A stretch of DNA of 64,000 nt, from positions 496,001 through 560,000 of the forward strand of contig NZ_BMUY01000003.1 of assembly GCF_014650435.1 (NCBI RefSeq), written 5' to 3'. Of the stretch, positions 26,036 through 34,391 are shown one piece after another. A model generated the notes under the pieces. That model ran no database searches and was not told where the DNA came from. It saw only the letters and a program-made list of their open reading frames with translations. Position 1 is the first letter of the stretch, and every line of letters begins with the position of its first letter. This stretch comes from Streptomyces tendae. Its GTDB lineage: Bacteria > Actinomycetota > Actinomycetes > Streptomycetales > Streptomycetaceae. Made by a program: the position numbers and the translations under genes.

Positions 26036-26902
26036 TCAGGCCGCGGGGAAGTCGGTGCCGGGGGCGGAGGCGGCGGTGGCGTCGAGGTTGGCCCGCAGGG
26101 CGTCGACCTTCGCGGTGGCGAAGGCGTGCGCGTCGGAGCCCAGCAGCTGACGCAGGGGGCCGCCTTCGAGACCGGCGCGCTCGATGATGGCGGCGGCCCC
26201 CTTGACGGGGTCGCCGAGCTGGCGGCCGTGCAGCGCGAGGTGGTCCTCGACCATGGCCCGCACGGCCGGGTAGTGCTCCGTGGTCTCGCCGGGCAGGACC
26301 AGGGAGTCCGAGCCGAGGAAGGACGTGCGGAAGTAGCCGGGCTCGACGACGGTGACCTCGATGCCGAAGTCCGCGACCTCGGCGGCGAGCGCCTCGCTCA
26401 GCCCCTCGAGCGCGAACTTGCCCGCGCAGTACAGGGCCCATCCGGGCATCGTGGTCAGGCCCAGGATCGAGGAGACGTTGACGACCCGGCCCGCACGCTG
26501 CTCGCGCAGGACGGGCAGCGCCGCGCGCAGCACGTTCCACACCCCGACGATCTGGACGTCCACCATGTCCCGTACGGCCTGGTCGGTGGTCTCCTCGACG
26601 GCCGCGAGGTAGCCGTAGCCCGCGTTGTTGACGACGACGTCCAGCCGGCCGAAGCGCTCGGTGGTCCGGTCCACCGCGCTCTGGACCTGGCTCTCGTCCG
26701 TCAGGTCCACGGTCAGCGCGAGGAGCCGGCCGGTGTCGGCCGCGCTGCCCAGCGCGGCCTCGAGGCGCTCGGCGGAGCGGGTGGTGGCGGCCACGTTGCT
26801 GCCCTGGGCGAGCAGCTGCCGGACCAGTTCGAGTCCCAGTCCGCGGGAGGCGCCGGTGACGAACCAGGTGGCGGGGGCCGTGGGTGTGGTGGTGGCGGGC
26901 AT
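26036..26902 (-). CDS. Short-chain dehydrogenase/reductase
   Basis: A 288-residue classical SDR. The cofactor site is TGASRGLGLELV; NNAGYG and the catalytic Ser of VVNVSSILG follow, with YCAGKFALEG as YxxxK. An Arg in TTRSAERLEAA suggests NADP(H) preference. ATG 26902 is preceded by AGAGGA. It is divergent from an MmyB-like XRE regulator that may control it. The substrate is unknown. Confidence 0.9.
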   Translation of the reverse strand: MPATTTPTAPATWFVTGASRGLGLELVRQLLAQGSNVAATTRSAERLEAALGSAADTGRLLALTVDLTDESQVQSAVDRTTERFGRLDVVVNNAGYGYLAAVEETTDQAVRDMVDVQIVGVWNVLRAALPVLREQRAGRVVNVSSILGLTTMPGWALYCAGKFALEGLSEALAAEVADFGIEVTVVEPGYFRTSFLGSDSLVLPGETTEHYPAVRAMVEDHLALHGRQLGDPVKGAAAIIERAGLEGGPLRQLLGSDAHAFATAKVDALRANLDATAASAPGTDFPAA

Positions 26903-27100
26903 GGGTGTTCCTCTTCCGTAGGTGCCGCGACGGGACGCGCCGGGCCGGCTGCCGGACCGGCGCTGACTCGATCGTGGACCGCGCGGGAGTGGTTCGGAGG
27001 GCCACGGCAAGCCCTGCGCGGCCTGGGTCGCGCAGGGGTAGGACCGACAGACCCCCCTTCGCGGGGGCCCTCGTCGTCCCGCGCGGGACAGACTGCTCCC

Positions 27101-27979
27101 ATGACCCGCACCAACCGAGAGCTCGCGGACTTCCTCAGGCGCTGCCGCGCCCAGTGCGATCCCGAGCAGGCCGGACTGCCGCCGGACGGCCGCGTCCGGC
27201 GCGTGCCCGGCCTTCGGCGGGAGGAGGTCGCCCGCCTGGCCGGTGTGTCCGCCGACTACTACGCCCGCCTGGAGCAGGGCCGCTCCGTCAACCCGTCCCC
27301 CGCCGTGGTCGAAGCCGTCGGGCACGCCCTGGGACTGGACGCGGCGAGCCTCGCCCACCTCAAGGACCTCGTCGGCATCACCGCCGCCGTCCCCCCGTCG
27401 CGCACGCCGAGCGTGCAGCGTCTGCGTCCCGGGCTCCATCGGCTGCTGGATTCCCTGGACACCGCCGTCCCCGCCCTCGTCCTGGGGCGGCAGTCCGCCG
27501 TCCTGGGGGCGAACCGGATGGCCAGGGCCCTGTTCGCGGACTTCGACGCCATGCCGGCCGTCGAGCGCAACTACACCCGCTGGCTCTTCCTCGACGAGGA
27601 CGCGCGCGACCTGTTCGTCGACTGGGACGTCCAGGCCCGCGCCGCGGTGGAGAACCTGCGCCTGGACGCGGTCCGCGCATCGGACCGGCAGTCCACCGAG
27701 GCGCTCGTCACGGAGCTGAGGGAGCGGAGCGACGACTTCGACCGCTGGTGGCAGCAGCACCGTGTGCACCAGCGCACCCACGGCTCCAAACGGCTGCTGC
27801 ACCCCTTGGTCGGCGAACTCACCGTGGAGTACGAGACCCTTTCGCTCCCCGGTGACAGCGACACCACGCTGTTCCTCTACACCGCCGAACCCCGCTCGGC
27901 GTCCGCCGAGGCACTGAGCCTGCTGGCCTCGTGGACACTGGCCGGACCTTCCACGGCCCCGGGACAGTCGCGCGACTGA
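27101..27979 (+). CDS. XRE-family regulator with MmyB-like ligand-binding domain
   Basis: A 292-residue regulator. The HTH at about 25-75 includes LRREEVARLAGVSADYYARL and the typical EQGR end. From about 105 the protein continues as the MmyB-type PAS-like domain (ALVLGRQSAVLGANRMARAL ... DWDVQARAAVENLRLDA), which binds fatty acids in known members. The ATG has no good ribosome site, so a leaderless mRNA is possible. This group usually sits beside an SDR gene it regulates, as here. Confidence 0.9.
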   Translation: MTRTNRELADFLRRCRAQCDPEQAGLPPDGRVRRVPGLRREEVARLAGVSADYYARLEQGRSVNPSPAVVEAVGHALGLDAASLAHLKDLVGITAAVPPSRTPSVQRLRPGLHRLLDSLDTAVPALVLGRQSAVLGANRMARALFADFDAMPAVERNYTRWLFLDEDARDLFVDWDVQARAAVENLRLDAVRASDRQSTEALVTELRERSDDFDRWWQQHRVHQRTHGSKRLLHPLVGELTVEYETLSLPGDSDTTLFLYTAEPRSASAEALSLLASWTLAGPSTAPGQSRD

Positions 27980-28006
27980 CACCCGACCCTCCGGCCCCCC
28001 GGGGGG

Positions 28007-28333
28007 TCAGTTCTCCCGGTCCAGCGCCCCCATCAGCGCGTCCAGCAGACCGGGCGCCGCCTCCTGCAGGGCGTCACGCCGCAGGCGGTGGCCCCGGGAG
28101 GGGCCGACCATGACCGGACGGAAGGCGCCCGCTTCCACCAGGATCTTGAAGTGGTGGGTCGCGGTGGACTTGTTCAGGCCCTCGTAGAGGTCCGAGCAGG
28201 GCGCTTCGCCGGCCGGGTCCGCCGCCAGGCGGCGGACCATTTCCAGCCGTACGGGATCCGCGAGGGCGCGCAGCAGTTTCTGGACCGCGGCGACAGGCGG
28301 CAGTTGGTCGGAAGGGATCTCCCAGGGCGGCAT
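28007..28333 (-). CDS. ArsR-family repressor
   Basis: A 108-residue winged-helix regulator with the recognition region APCSDLYEGLNKSTATHHFK at about 45-64. Only one Cys is present, so a classical metal site is not evident. It is divergent from an MFS exporter across direct repeats CATCATACTTCTC, its likely operators. The ligand is probably the exporter substrate. Confidence 0.9.
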   Translation of the reverse strand: MPPWEIPSDQLPPVAAVQKLLRALADPVRLEMVRRLAADPAGEAPCSDLYEGLNKSTATHHFKILVEAGAFRPVMVGPSRGHRLRRDALQEAAPGLLDALMGALDREN

Positions 28334-28356
28334 CAGAAACCCCCAAGTTTGACGAG

Positions 28357-28407
28357 CATCATACTTCTCCTTAGCATCCTCGAAGTACGACGCACATCAT
28401 ACTTCTC
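28357..28407. promoter_or_regulatory. Direct-repeat operator between ArsR and MFS genes
   Basis: CATCATACTTCTC occurs exactly at 28357-28369 and 28395-28407. Between them GAAGTA is the inverse of TACTTC, so each repeat can also form a dyad. It lies in the divergent promoter region and is markedly A+T-richer than its surroundings. Confidence 0.7.
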
Positions 28408-28425
28408 TTTCTCCCTGGAGTCCTC

Positions 28426-29676
28426 GTGCGGGAACTCTCCCAGGGCCGCCGCCCCCAGCCATGGAGCTACCCGGCCCTCCTCGTCCTCCTCATGCTCGGG
28501 CAGGCGACCTCCGCCATCCCCTCGCCGCTCTACTCCCTGTACGCCGAGAAGTGGGACTACCCTCCCGTTCTCACCACCGTCGTCTTCGCCGCGTACGGGG
28601 CCGTCGCGGTCGTCGCGATCCTCCTGTCCGGCGCCCTGTCCGACCGCTACGGCCGCCGCCCCGTGCTCCTGGTCGCCGTCCTGCTGCTGCTCGCCGGGCT
28701 CGCCGTCTTCGTGCTGGCCGCGGGACCCGCGTACCTCGTCGTGGCCCGGATGCTCAACGGGCTGGGCATCGGCGCGATCGTGGTCGTCGGCGGAGCCGCC
28801 CTGCTGGACGTGAGCCCCGAGCGGGCGGCACGCAGCGGGACGCTCACCGCCGTCGCGTTCAACATCGGCATCGCCGCCGCCGCACTCGGCACCGCGGCCC
28901 TCGCCCAGACCGGCTTCCACCCCCTGCTCCTGCCCTACCTCGCCGACGCGCTGATCGGCCTCGTCCTGCTCGTCCTCCTCGTGGTGATGCGCGAACCGCA
29001 CCCCTCGCCCGGTACGGCAGCCGTGGGGATCCCGCGCCCGCACGTGCCCAAGGAGATGCGCGGACGCTTCACCTTCTCCGTGATCGGCGCGGGCGCCGCC
29101 TGGGCCGTACTCGGGGTCTGCTTCTCGCTGGAACCCTCGATCGCCGCCGACGCCGCGAACGTGGACGGCCCGTTCTTCGGCGGCGTCGTCATCGCGGCCG
29201 TGACCCTCGCGGCCGCCTGCACCCAGATCCTCAGTGCCCGCCGTCCGGCACGCACGGTGGCACTCGTCGGCGACACCGCGCTCGCCGCGCTGATGCTGGC
29301 CGGAGTGGCGGGCTTCGCGACCGGCAACGCCGTCGTCATCGTCGTCACCGTCGCCCTCCAGGGTGCCGCGTACGGGCTCGCCTTCGGCGGCTCCCTGCGT
29401 CACCTCACCGCCGGCATCCCCGCCGACCGGCGCGGGGCCGTCATGTCGATGTTCTACCTGCTCGCGTACGGCGCGCTCATCACGCCCACCCTCCTCGTCG
29501 GCATCGGCGCGACCGTCTGGGCCGACACCACGGTCTTCGCCGTCTTCTCCGTACTCACCGCGCTGCTCTGCTCCTCCGCCGTGGTCGTCGAGCGGGTACG
29601 GGAACGCCGAGGCCGGCGCACCGAGGCCGCACGGGCACCGGAAACGGAAGTACCAGCGGTGAACGCCGCCGACTGA
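28426..29676 (+). CDS. MFS drug/metabolite exporter
   Basis: A 416-residue transporter with 12 predicted helices. The motif between helices 2 and 3 is GALSDRYGRRPVLL (MFS signature A). An antiporter-like PSPLYSLY segment lies near the N-terminus. GTG 28426 has GGAG five bases upstream. It is divergent from the ArsR gene, suggesting induction by an exported compound. The substrate is unknown. Confidence 0.9.
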   Translation: MRELSQGRRPQPWSYPALLVLLMLGQATSAIPSPLYSLYAEKWDYPPVLTTVVFAAYGAVAVVAILLSGALSDRYGRRPVLLVAVLLLLAGLAVFVLAAGPAYLVVARMLNGLGIGAIVVVGGAALLDVSPERAARSGTLTAVAFNIGIAAAALGTAALAQTGFHPLLLPYLADALIGLVLLVLLVVMREPHPSPGTAAVGIPRPHVPKEMRGRFTFSVIGAGAAWAVLGVCFSLEPSIAADAANVDGPFFGGVVIAAVTLAAACTQILSARRPARTVALVGDTALAALMLAGVAGFATGNAVVIVVTVALQGAAYGLAFGGSLRHLTAGIPADRRGAVMSMFYLLAYGALITPTLLVGIGATVWADTTVFAVFSVLTALLCSSAVVVERVRERRGRRTEAARAPETEVPAVNAAD

Positions 29677-29737
29677 CCGGCACCCGCCCGTACATGGCCG
29701 TACCGTCGAACCCGAGCGGCTACCGAGGAGGCTTCCG

Positions 29738-30304
29738 ATGCGCAGCGTGACCTATTCGATGAACGTGTCCCTCGACGGCTACATCGTCGACGCGAACGGC
29801 GACATCGACTGGAGCGACCCGGACGAGGCGGTCTTCCGGTACTGGACGGACGAGATCCGCGAGGCCGGCGTCCACCTGCTGGGGCGGCGGCTGTACGAGA
29901 CGATGCTGTACTGGGAGACCGCCGAGCAGGACGAGCCGCTCGGAGCCGCGGAGTCGGAGTGGGCCGCGCTGTGGAAGGCACTGCCGAAGGTGGTGTTCTC
30001 CCGGACGCTGTCGACGGTGCGGGGCACCAACACCCACCTGGCCTCCGGCACCCTGGCGGAGGAGATCGAGCGCCGGCGTGCGGAACCCGGCGAGGGCGAC
30101 ATCGCGATCGGCGGCGCGACCCTCGCCGCCGAGGCCGCCGCCGCCGACCTGATCGACGAGTACCGGGCCATGATCCACCCGGTACTGGTCGGTGGCGGCA
30201 CCCCGTTCTTCCCCCACCACGGACGCCGGGTGAACCTCGAACTCGTCGAGTCCCGCACCTTCGGCCGAAACGTCACCCTCCTCCGCCACCGCGTGCTCCA
30301 CTGA
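29738..30304 (+). CDS. Dihydrofolate-reductase-fold protein (RibD C-terminal-like)
   Basis: A 188-residue protein of the DHFR/RibD-C family. It starts with TYSMNVSLDGYIVDANGDI; LLGRRLYETM is the cofactor-side motif, and DIAIGGATLAAE and HPVLVGGGTPFF follow. Members are monofunctional reductases of unknown substrate; true DHFR or riboflavin activity is not implied. The ATG follows CGAGGAGGC. It ends eleven bases before the converging anti-sigma-like gene. Confidence 0.87.
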   Translation: MRSVTYSMNVSLDGYIVDANGDIDWSDPDEAVFRYWTDEIREAGVHLLGRRLYETMLYWETAEQDEPLGAAESEWAALWKALPKVVFSRTLSTVRGTNTHLASGTLAEEIERRRAEPGEGDIAIGGATLAAEAAAADLIDEYRAMIHPVLVGGGTPFFPHHGRRVNLELVESRTFGRNVTLLRHRVLH

Positions 30305-30313
30305 CCCGGCCCG

Positions 30314-30724
30314 TCAAGCCACACCCAGCTCGCACCACACGTACTTGCCCCGGTTCCCCTCCCGTGCGAGCGGCTGCCACCCCCACACGTCCGCACACGC
30401 CCGGACCAGCGCCAGCCCCCGCCCGTCCTCCCGGTCGGCCGCCCGGTCGAAGGGCTGCGGGGGCTCCGGCGGCGAGGGGTCCGCGTCCCAGGCGCCCAGC
30501 CGAAGCACGCCGCCCCCGGACCAGCGGACCCGCAGCGCGGCGGGCCCCTTGGTGTGCCGCACGGCGTTCGATACCAGCTCCGTCGCGAGCAGTTCGGCGA
30601 GATCGACCATCCGGATCAGCCCGTGCATCGTCAGGATCAACCGCAGGGTCCGACGGCAGACGGTCACGGCTCTGGGGTCGTTCGGGATATAGAGGGAGTA
30701 CTCCCACGGATCGTTTTCAGGCAT
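30314..30724 (-). CDS. ATP-binding anti-sigma-factor-like protein (HATPase_c_2)
   Basis: A 136-residue GHKL ATPase of the SpoIIAB/RsbW type. The N box is ELLATELVSNAVRHT, and DREDGRGLALVRACAD forms the G2 region. Start MPENDPW (30724) has GAAGGGA upstream. It is divergent from an XRE/DUF397 gene pair; this trio is the layout of AbaA/WhiJ-type clusters, in which the ATPase is thought to modulate the regulator. No sigma partner is adjacent. Confidence 0.87.
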   Translation of the reverse strand: MPENDPWEYSLYIPNDPRAVTVCRRTLRLILTMHGLIRMVDLAELLATELVSNAVRHTKGPAALRVRWSGGGVLRLGAWDADPSPPEPPQPFDRAADREDGRGLALVRACADVWGWQPLAREGNRGKYVWCELGVA

Positions 30725-30942
30725 GCCGGTTCCCTTCGGGGACGGGGTGGGTGGTCGCGGTGCCGGTGTCCATGCCGCCTTGCCATGACAGGGCAAAGCG
30801 GTGCGCTTCCGGCGCCACGGAGTCGCAATGAGTGCGCCTTACGTCACTGACGGTAGGGCATAGTTTTATTACGGGGCAAGCAGATCGCGTAACCTTGCCT
30901 CGAACGGGCCGCTCGTGGACGGCCGTTGGACAAGGAGGAGTC

Positions 30943-31794
30943 GTGCCGCCCAGACGCACCCGCACGGCGCGCCAGGAGCGCCTCGGGATCGAGCTGCGAA
31001 AGTTGCGGGAAGCCGCGGGCCTCAAGGCGACGGAGGCGGCAAGTCTCCTCGGCGTGAACTCGGTTCAGATCAGTCAGATCGAATCCGGCGTCGCAGGCGT
31101 GAGCGAGGAGCGTCTGCGACGTCTCGCCGCCCACTACGCCTGTGCGGACGAGAACCTCATCGCGGCGCTGGTGACGATGGCCACCGGTCGCACGCTTGGA
31201 TGGTGGGAGGAGTACCGGGGCTCGCTGCCCCACCCGTTCCTGGACCTCTCCGAGTTGGAGCATCACGCGTCTTTCCGGTGGGACGTGGACTTCCTGCACG
31301 TGCCGGGGCTTTTGCAGACCGCTGACTACGCTCGTGCGCTCTTCTCCTACGTCAACCCTCAGTTCTCGGGCGAGGAGATCCAGCGCTGGGTGGATCACCG
31401 CATGAAACGCAGGACCATCGTCGAGCGCTCGGAGCCGATCCCGTACGAAGCCGTCATCCATGAAGCGGCCTTGCGCATCAAGGTGGTCGACGACGTCGGC
31501 ACGAAGGCTCAGCTCGCCCACATCCTGGGTCTAGCCGAGTCCGACCACGTGACCGTACGCGTCATTCCGTTCACCGTGACCGGCTTCGCGGGCGCCGGCA
31601 GCGCGATGGTGTACGCGGGCGGACCCGTCCCCCAGTTGGACACGGTCGTCCGGGACACACCGCACGGCACCGTCTTCGTCGATGCCGAAGCTCAACTGAG
31701 CCATTTTCGAACCTTGTTCCGTAGGGTGGAAGAAGTAGCCTTCGAGCCCGAACGTTCCCGTGACTTCATTCACCGGCTGACGAAGGAGCTGTGA
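30943..31794 (+). CDS. XRE-family regulator with DUF5753 domain (WhiJ-type)
   Basis: A 283-residue DNA-binding protein. The HTH at about 15-65 includes LKATEAASLLGVNSVQISQI. DUF5753 follows, with the family signature FLHVPGLLQTADYARALF and a later VRVIPF. GTG 30943 is preceded by AAGGAGGAG. The next gene is a DUF397 protein separated by four bases. In Streptomyces such pairs form many paralogous development-linked clusters. Confidence 0.9.
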   Translation: MPPRRTRTARQERLGIELRKLREAAGLKATEAASLLGVNSVQISQIESGVAGVSEERLRRLAAHYACADENLIAALVTMATGRTLGWWEEYRGSLPHPFLDLSELEHHASFRWDVDFLHVPGLLQTADYARALFSYVNPQFSGEEIQRWVDHRMKRRTIVERSEPIPYEAVIHEAALRIKVVDDVGTKAQLAHILGLAESDHVTVRVIPFTVTGFAGAGSAMVYAGGPVPQLDTVVRDTPHGTVFVDAEAQLSHFRTLFRRVEEVAFEPERSRDFIHRLTKEL

Positions 31795-31798
31795 CCCG

Positions 31799-31996
31799 AT
31801 GACACGCGGCGCATGGAAGAAGTCGTCGTACTCCGGCGGAGGCGAGGGCAACGCCTGCGTGGAGGTCGCCCTCGACCACCCCCACATAGCCATCCGCGAC
31901 TCCAAGGCCCCCGCCCGAGCCGTGCTCACCTTCCCCACCCCCGCCTTCACCGCCTTCCTCGCCGCCCTTCGGAACCCACCCGGGGCGATGAAGTAG
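31799..31996 (+). CDS. DUF397 protein
   Basis: A 65-residue protein with the standard DUF397 pattern: WKKSSYSGG, NACVEVA and AIRDSKAP. It starts four bases after the XRE gene. DUF397 proteins act with the paired XRE regulator, possibly as an antagonist (family knowledge, mechanism still open). It converges with the next XRE gene with no gap. Confidence 0.92.
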   Translation: MTRGAWKKSSYSGGGEGNACVEVALDHPHIAIRDSKAPARAVLTFPTPAFTAFLAALRNPPGAMK

Positions 31997-32845
31997 TCAG
32001 TCCAGGGATGCCAACGCATCCGTTATGAGCGAACGTGCTGCCGCTCCCCTCACAGCCCCCTGCGACAGCCGGTCAAAGGCACGGGCGTACAGCTCGACCT
32101 GGCCGGGTTGCGTAAGAGTGGCAGCGGCGTCCAGGGTGTCCGCGTGCACCCTGGTGTCATCGAAAATCGTGAAGGTGGGCATGGGCCAGACGGCTCGTTG
32201 GGCCGAGAGCGGGATGAGTCCCACGGCCACGTTCTGGTGATCCATGACCCCGAGCAGGTGTCCGAGCTGCGCCGCCATGGTCTCCGCACTGCACAACCGG
32301 TACCGCAGCACTGACTCCTCCAGCACGAACGAGAACCGGCGTGCACCGTTGCTCAGCACTTCGTTACGCCTCATACGGGCCGCGACGGCATCGCCCACGT
32401 CGTCCGGGGTCCCCCGGAAGCCCGCGATCGACGACAGCAGGGCAGTGGCATATCCGGGCGTCTGGAGGAATCCGGGGATCACGTCGGAGACATAGGTCCT
32501 GAACATCTGCGTTTGCCGATACAGATCCCCGGTCGACTCCTGCAGCCGTCGAAGGCCGCTTCGTTGCAGTCGCCTCCACTGCACATGAGCGTCTGCGGAC
32601 TGCCTGTTGGCGGCGATCAGGTCGGCCGTCTGATCATCGGCGTCACAGGCCCGGCACCACGCTTTGATGTCCGCGTCGGAGGGAGGAGTCCTGGCATTCT
32701 CGATGCGGGACGACTTCGACTCCGACCAGCCGCATCTGACGGCAAGCTCCCGCCCGCTGATCCCCGCGTCCTTGCGGATCTCGCGCAGCCGACCGGCCAA
32801 CTCTTCGCGGGCCTTCTGAACGCGTGAGGAGGGGTGCGGGGGCAT
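31997..32845 (-). CDS. XRE-family regulator with DUF5753 domain (second cluster)
   Basis: A 282-residue paralogue of the regulator at 30943. The HTH includes GISGRELAVRCGWSESKSSR, and the DUF5753 signature is VIPGFLQTPGYATALL. Start MPPHPSS (32845) has only a weak ribosome site. It is last in a three-gene row: 84-aa protein, DUF6879 protein, XRE. It faces the DUF397 gene of the first cluster, so the two clusters are nested tail to tail. Confidence 0.88.
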   Translation of the reverse strand: MPPHPSSRVQKAREELAGRLREIRKDAGISGRELAVRCGWSESKSSRIENARTPPSDADIKAWCRACDADDQTADLIAANRQSADAHVQWRRLQRSGLRRLQESTGDLYRQTQMFRTYVSDVIPGFLQTPGYATALLSSIAGFRGTPDDVGDAVAARMRRNEVLSNGARRFSFVLEESVLRYRLCSAETMAAQLGHLLGVMDHQNVAVGLIPLSAQRAVWPMPTFTIFDDTRVHADTLDAAATLTQPGQVELYARAFDRLSQGAVRGAAARSLITDALASLD

Positions 32846-32859
32846 GGAGCCGGCTTTCG

Positions 32860-33375
32860 TCAGATCTCGTACACGCCGTGCGGGATCGCTCGCTCCCAGA
32901 CCGCTTCGAAGGCGGCGGAACACAGCTTCACGGCTTCCGGGTCAGCCGTTATCTCATCTTCGACCACCACTCCATCACCCGAGAAGTGGTGCACCCGCAG
33001 CAGGGTGCCGTCGAAGAGCCAGAAGTCATTGCCCGGCAGAGCGATGCTCGTAGCCTGTCGCCGTGGCAGCCACCGCACTTCCTCACCCGCCGTGACGTTC
33101 GCGCGGGTCACGTAGTGCTCCCAACGGATGTAGTCCGACACAGGCTCGGAGACCACACGGGCGCGACGGATCGCCACGCCCCGGGAGACGGCGTCCTCGA
33201 TCAACTGATCGTAGGGGTGCCACCAGGAGGCGCGGTCCTCCCAATCGATCCGCTCACCGCGCTTCCACGCCTCGAACCGGTCCGTCGGGGCGTAGGAGTC
33301 GCGCAGTTCCAGGTGGACGGCGGACCGCTCGCACCGGCCGAGCAACTCAGCGAAGTCGGGCACGCTCGACGGCAT
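32860..33375 (-). CDS. DUF6879 protein
   Basis: A 171-residue soluble protein beginning MPSSVPDFAELLGRCERSAV. Typical features include LELRDSYAPTDRFEAWKRGE, the Trp-rich DWEDRASWWHP and DFWLFDGTLLRVHHF. This is a Streptomyces family that travels with XRE-DUF5753 regulators. Its function is unknown. It overlaps the 84-aa gene upstream by 29 bases and stops 14 bases before the XRE start. Confidence 0.82.
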   Translation of the reverse strand: MPSSVPDFAELLGRCERSAVHLELRDSYAPTDRFEAWKRGERIDWEDRASWWHPYDQLIEDAVSRGVAIRRARVVSEPVSDYIRWEHYVTRANVTAGEEVRWLPRRQATSIALPGNDFWLFDGTLLRVHHFSGDGVVVEDEITADPEAVKLCSAAFEAVWERAIPHGVYEI

Positions 33376-33601
33376 CGCACGCCTCCCTGATCATCGGGAT
33401 CATCCGGGCAGGCATCCTGACGATGGCTTCACTGTCGGGCACTGAGCCGTTCGCGGGGCTGCTCGCCTCGCACCCCGTCCGAGTCTCGGTGTCCGGCTTC
33501 CACCCCTGCAACAAGATCTCTTGAGCGTCCGCGTCCGCCCACACCGTGGGGCAGTGGTCCCGGTCCGTCTCGGGGTCGATCCCAATGAACTCTACGGCCA
33601 T
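33347..33601 (-). CDS. Small conserved Streptomyces protein of the XRE/DUF6879 cluster
   Basis: An 84-residue protein. MAVEFIGIDPETDRDHCPTV and DADAQEILLQGWKPDTE match a short family found next to DUF6879/XRE pairs. The C-terminal half (AIVRMPARMIPMIREACDA) is probably helical. ATG 33601 has GAGGAG seven bases upstream; the frame is open to 33730 but without conserved sequence. Its function is unknown. Confidence 0.8.
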   Translation of the reverse strand: MAVEFIGIDPETDRDHCPTVWADADAQEILLQGWKPDTETRTGCEASSPANGSVPDSEAIVRMPARMIPMIREACDAVERARLR

Positions 33602-34087
33602 GGTCGGCTCCTCATCCAGGCACTTGCTCAGGCTTGCATCAACCATGCTGAGCTGCTGAGACGGTGTCAATGGCGCCAGGTTCCACGTCAACTCCTGTGC
33701 AAGGTCATGCAAGGTCCTGGAGCTCGCCACTCGCCGCTTCCTACCGTCGGCACATCGAAGCGGAATCGATCGAGAGGCTGCGGCGCCATGGACGAGAACG
33801 GAGCGCGGGACACCGGATCGATGGATCGTCGGGGCAGCAGTGCGGCCCGACAGTTCCTCTCGCGTCTTTCAACAGCATTCGGCGCCGGCGGCGTCCTCGT
33901 CGTCCAGAAGAGTGACCCCGGCCCCGAAGGCGCGGACTTGGCCCCCGGCTCGGTCCTGCACTGGCCTCGGTGTGCGTGCGGGAGCGTGAAGTGCCCGGAT
34001 TCCCAGGTCTCGCCCCATGTACTCCCGCCCGGTACGGGCGGCGGCGGTCAGTCATGGCCGCGATCAGTTGAGCAGGAAGGTGCAGTG
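33602..34087. other. Divergent control region with an uncertain N-terminal extension
   Basis: This stretch separates the minus-strand trio from the plus-strand DUF397-like gene. A frame from ATG 33789 (with GAGAGG upstream) runs without stop into the DUF397-like gene and contains CACGSVKC near 33973-33996. Its codon use is less GC3-biased than neighbours. It may be a leader, a real 100-residue extension or a gene remnant. CAAGGTC appears twice near 33698-33716. Confidence 0.35.
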
Positions 34088-34312
34088 ATGCTGAACGGAA
34101 GTAACCTGTACGCCCTCGACATCGCCAGCGCTGCGTTCGTGCAGGCGTGTGGCGGCCCCTGCACCGAGGGATGCGTGACCCTGGCGCGGATCGGTGACAA
34201 CGCCTGGGCCCTCGGTGACAGCAAGCGGCCCGACGCCCAGCCGCTCCGCTTCACCACGGAGGAACTGGGCGCGGCCGGTATCGACCCGGCGCGCTTCGGA
34301 CTCGACGTCTGA
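34088..34312 (+). CDS. DUF397-like small protein
   Basis: A 74-residue protein (MLNGSNLYALDIASAAFVQA...). GCVTLARI and ALGDSKRPDAQPLRFTTEEL resemble the DUF397 core (CVEVA, VRDSK, L.F), with a longer N-terminus carrying a CGGPCTEGC cysteine cluster. ATG 34088 follows GCAGGAAGG. An in-frame upstream ATG at 33789 would give 174 residues. It is probably an accessory of the adjacent XRE cluster; its function is unknown. Confidence 0.7.
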   Translation: MLNGSNLYALDIASAAFVQACGGPCTEGCVTLARIGDNAWALGDSKRPDAQPLRFTTEELGAAGIDPARFGLDV

Positions 34313-34391
34313 TCCTCTCCTCCCCCACCGCCGGTCGGGCGCCGGGCCCCGCCCCCGCTCTCGACCGGCACCTCTCGAACGGGAACGCCTC

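Noticed and set aside
27980..30313. Recent horizontal transfer of the ArsR-MFS-DHFR stretch
   Set aside because: Codon use is as GC-rich as in the neighbours; only the short promoter repeats are A+T-richer.
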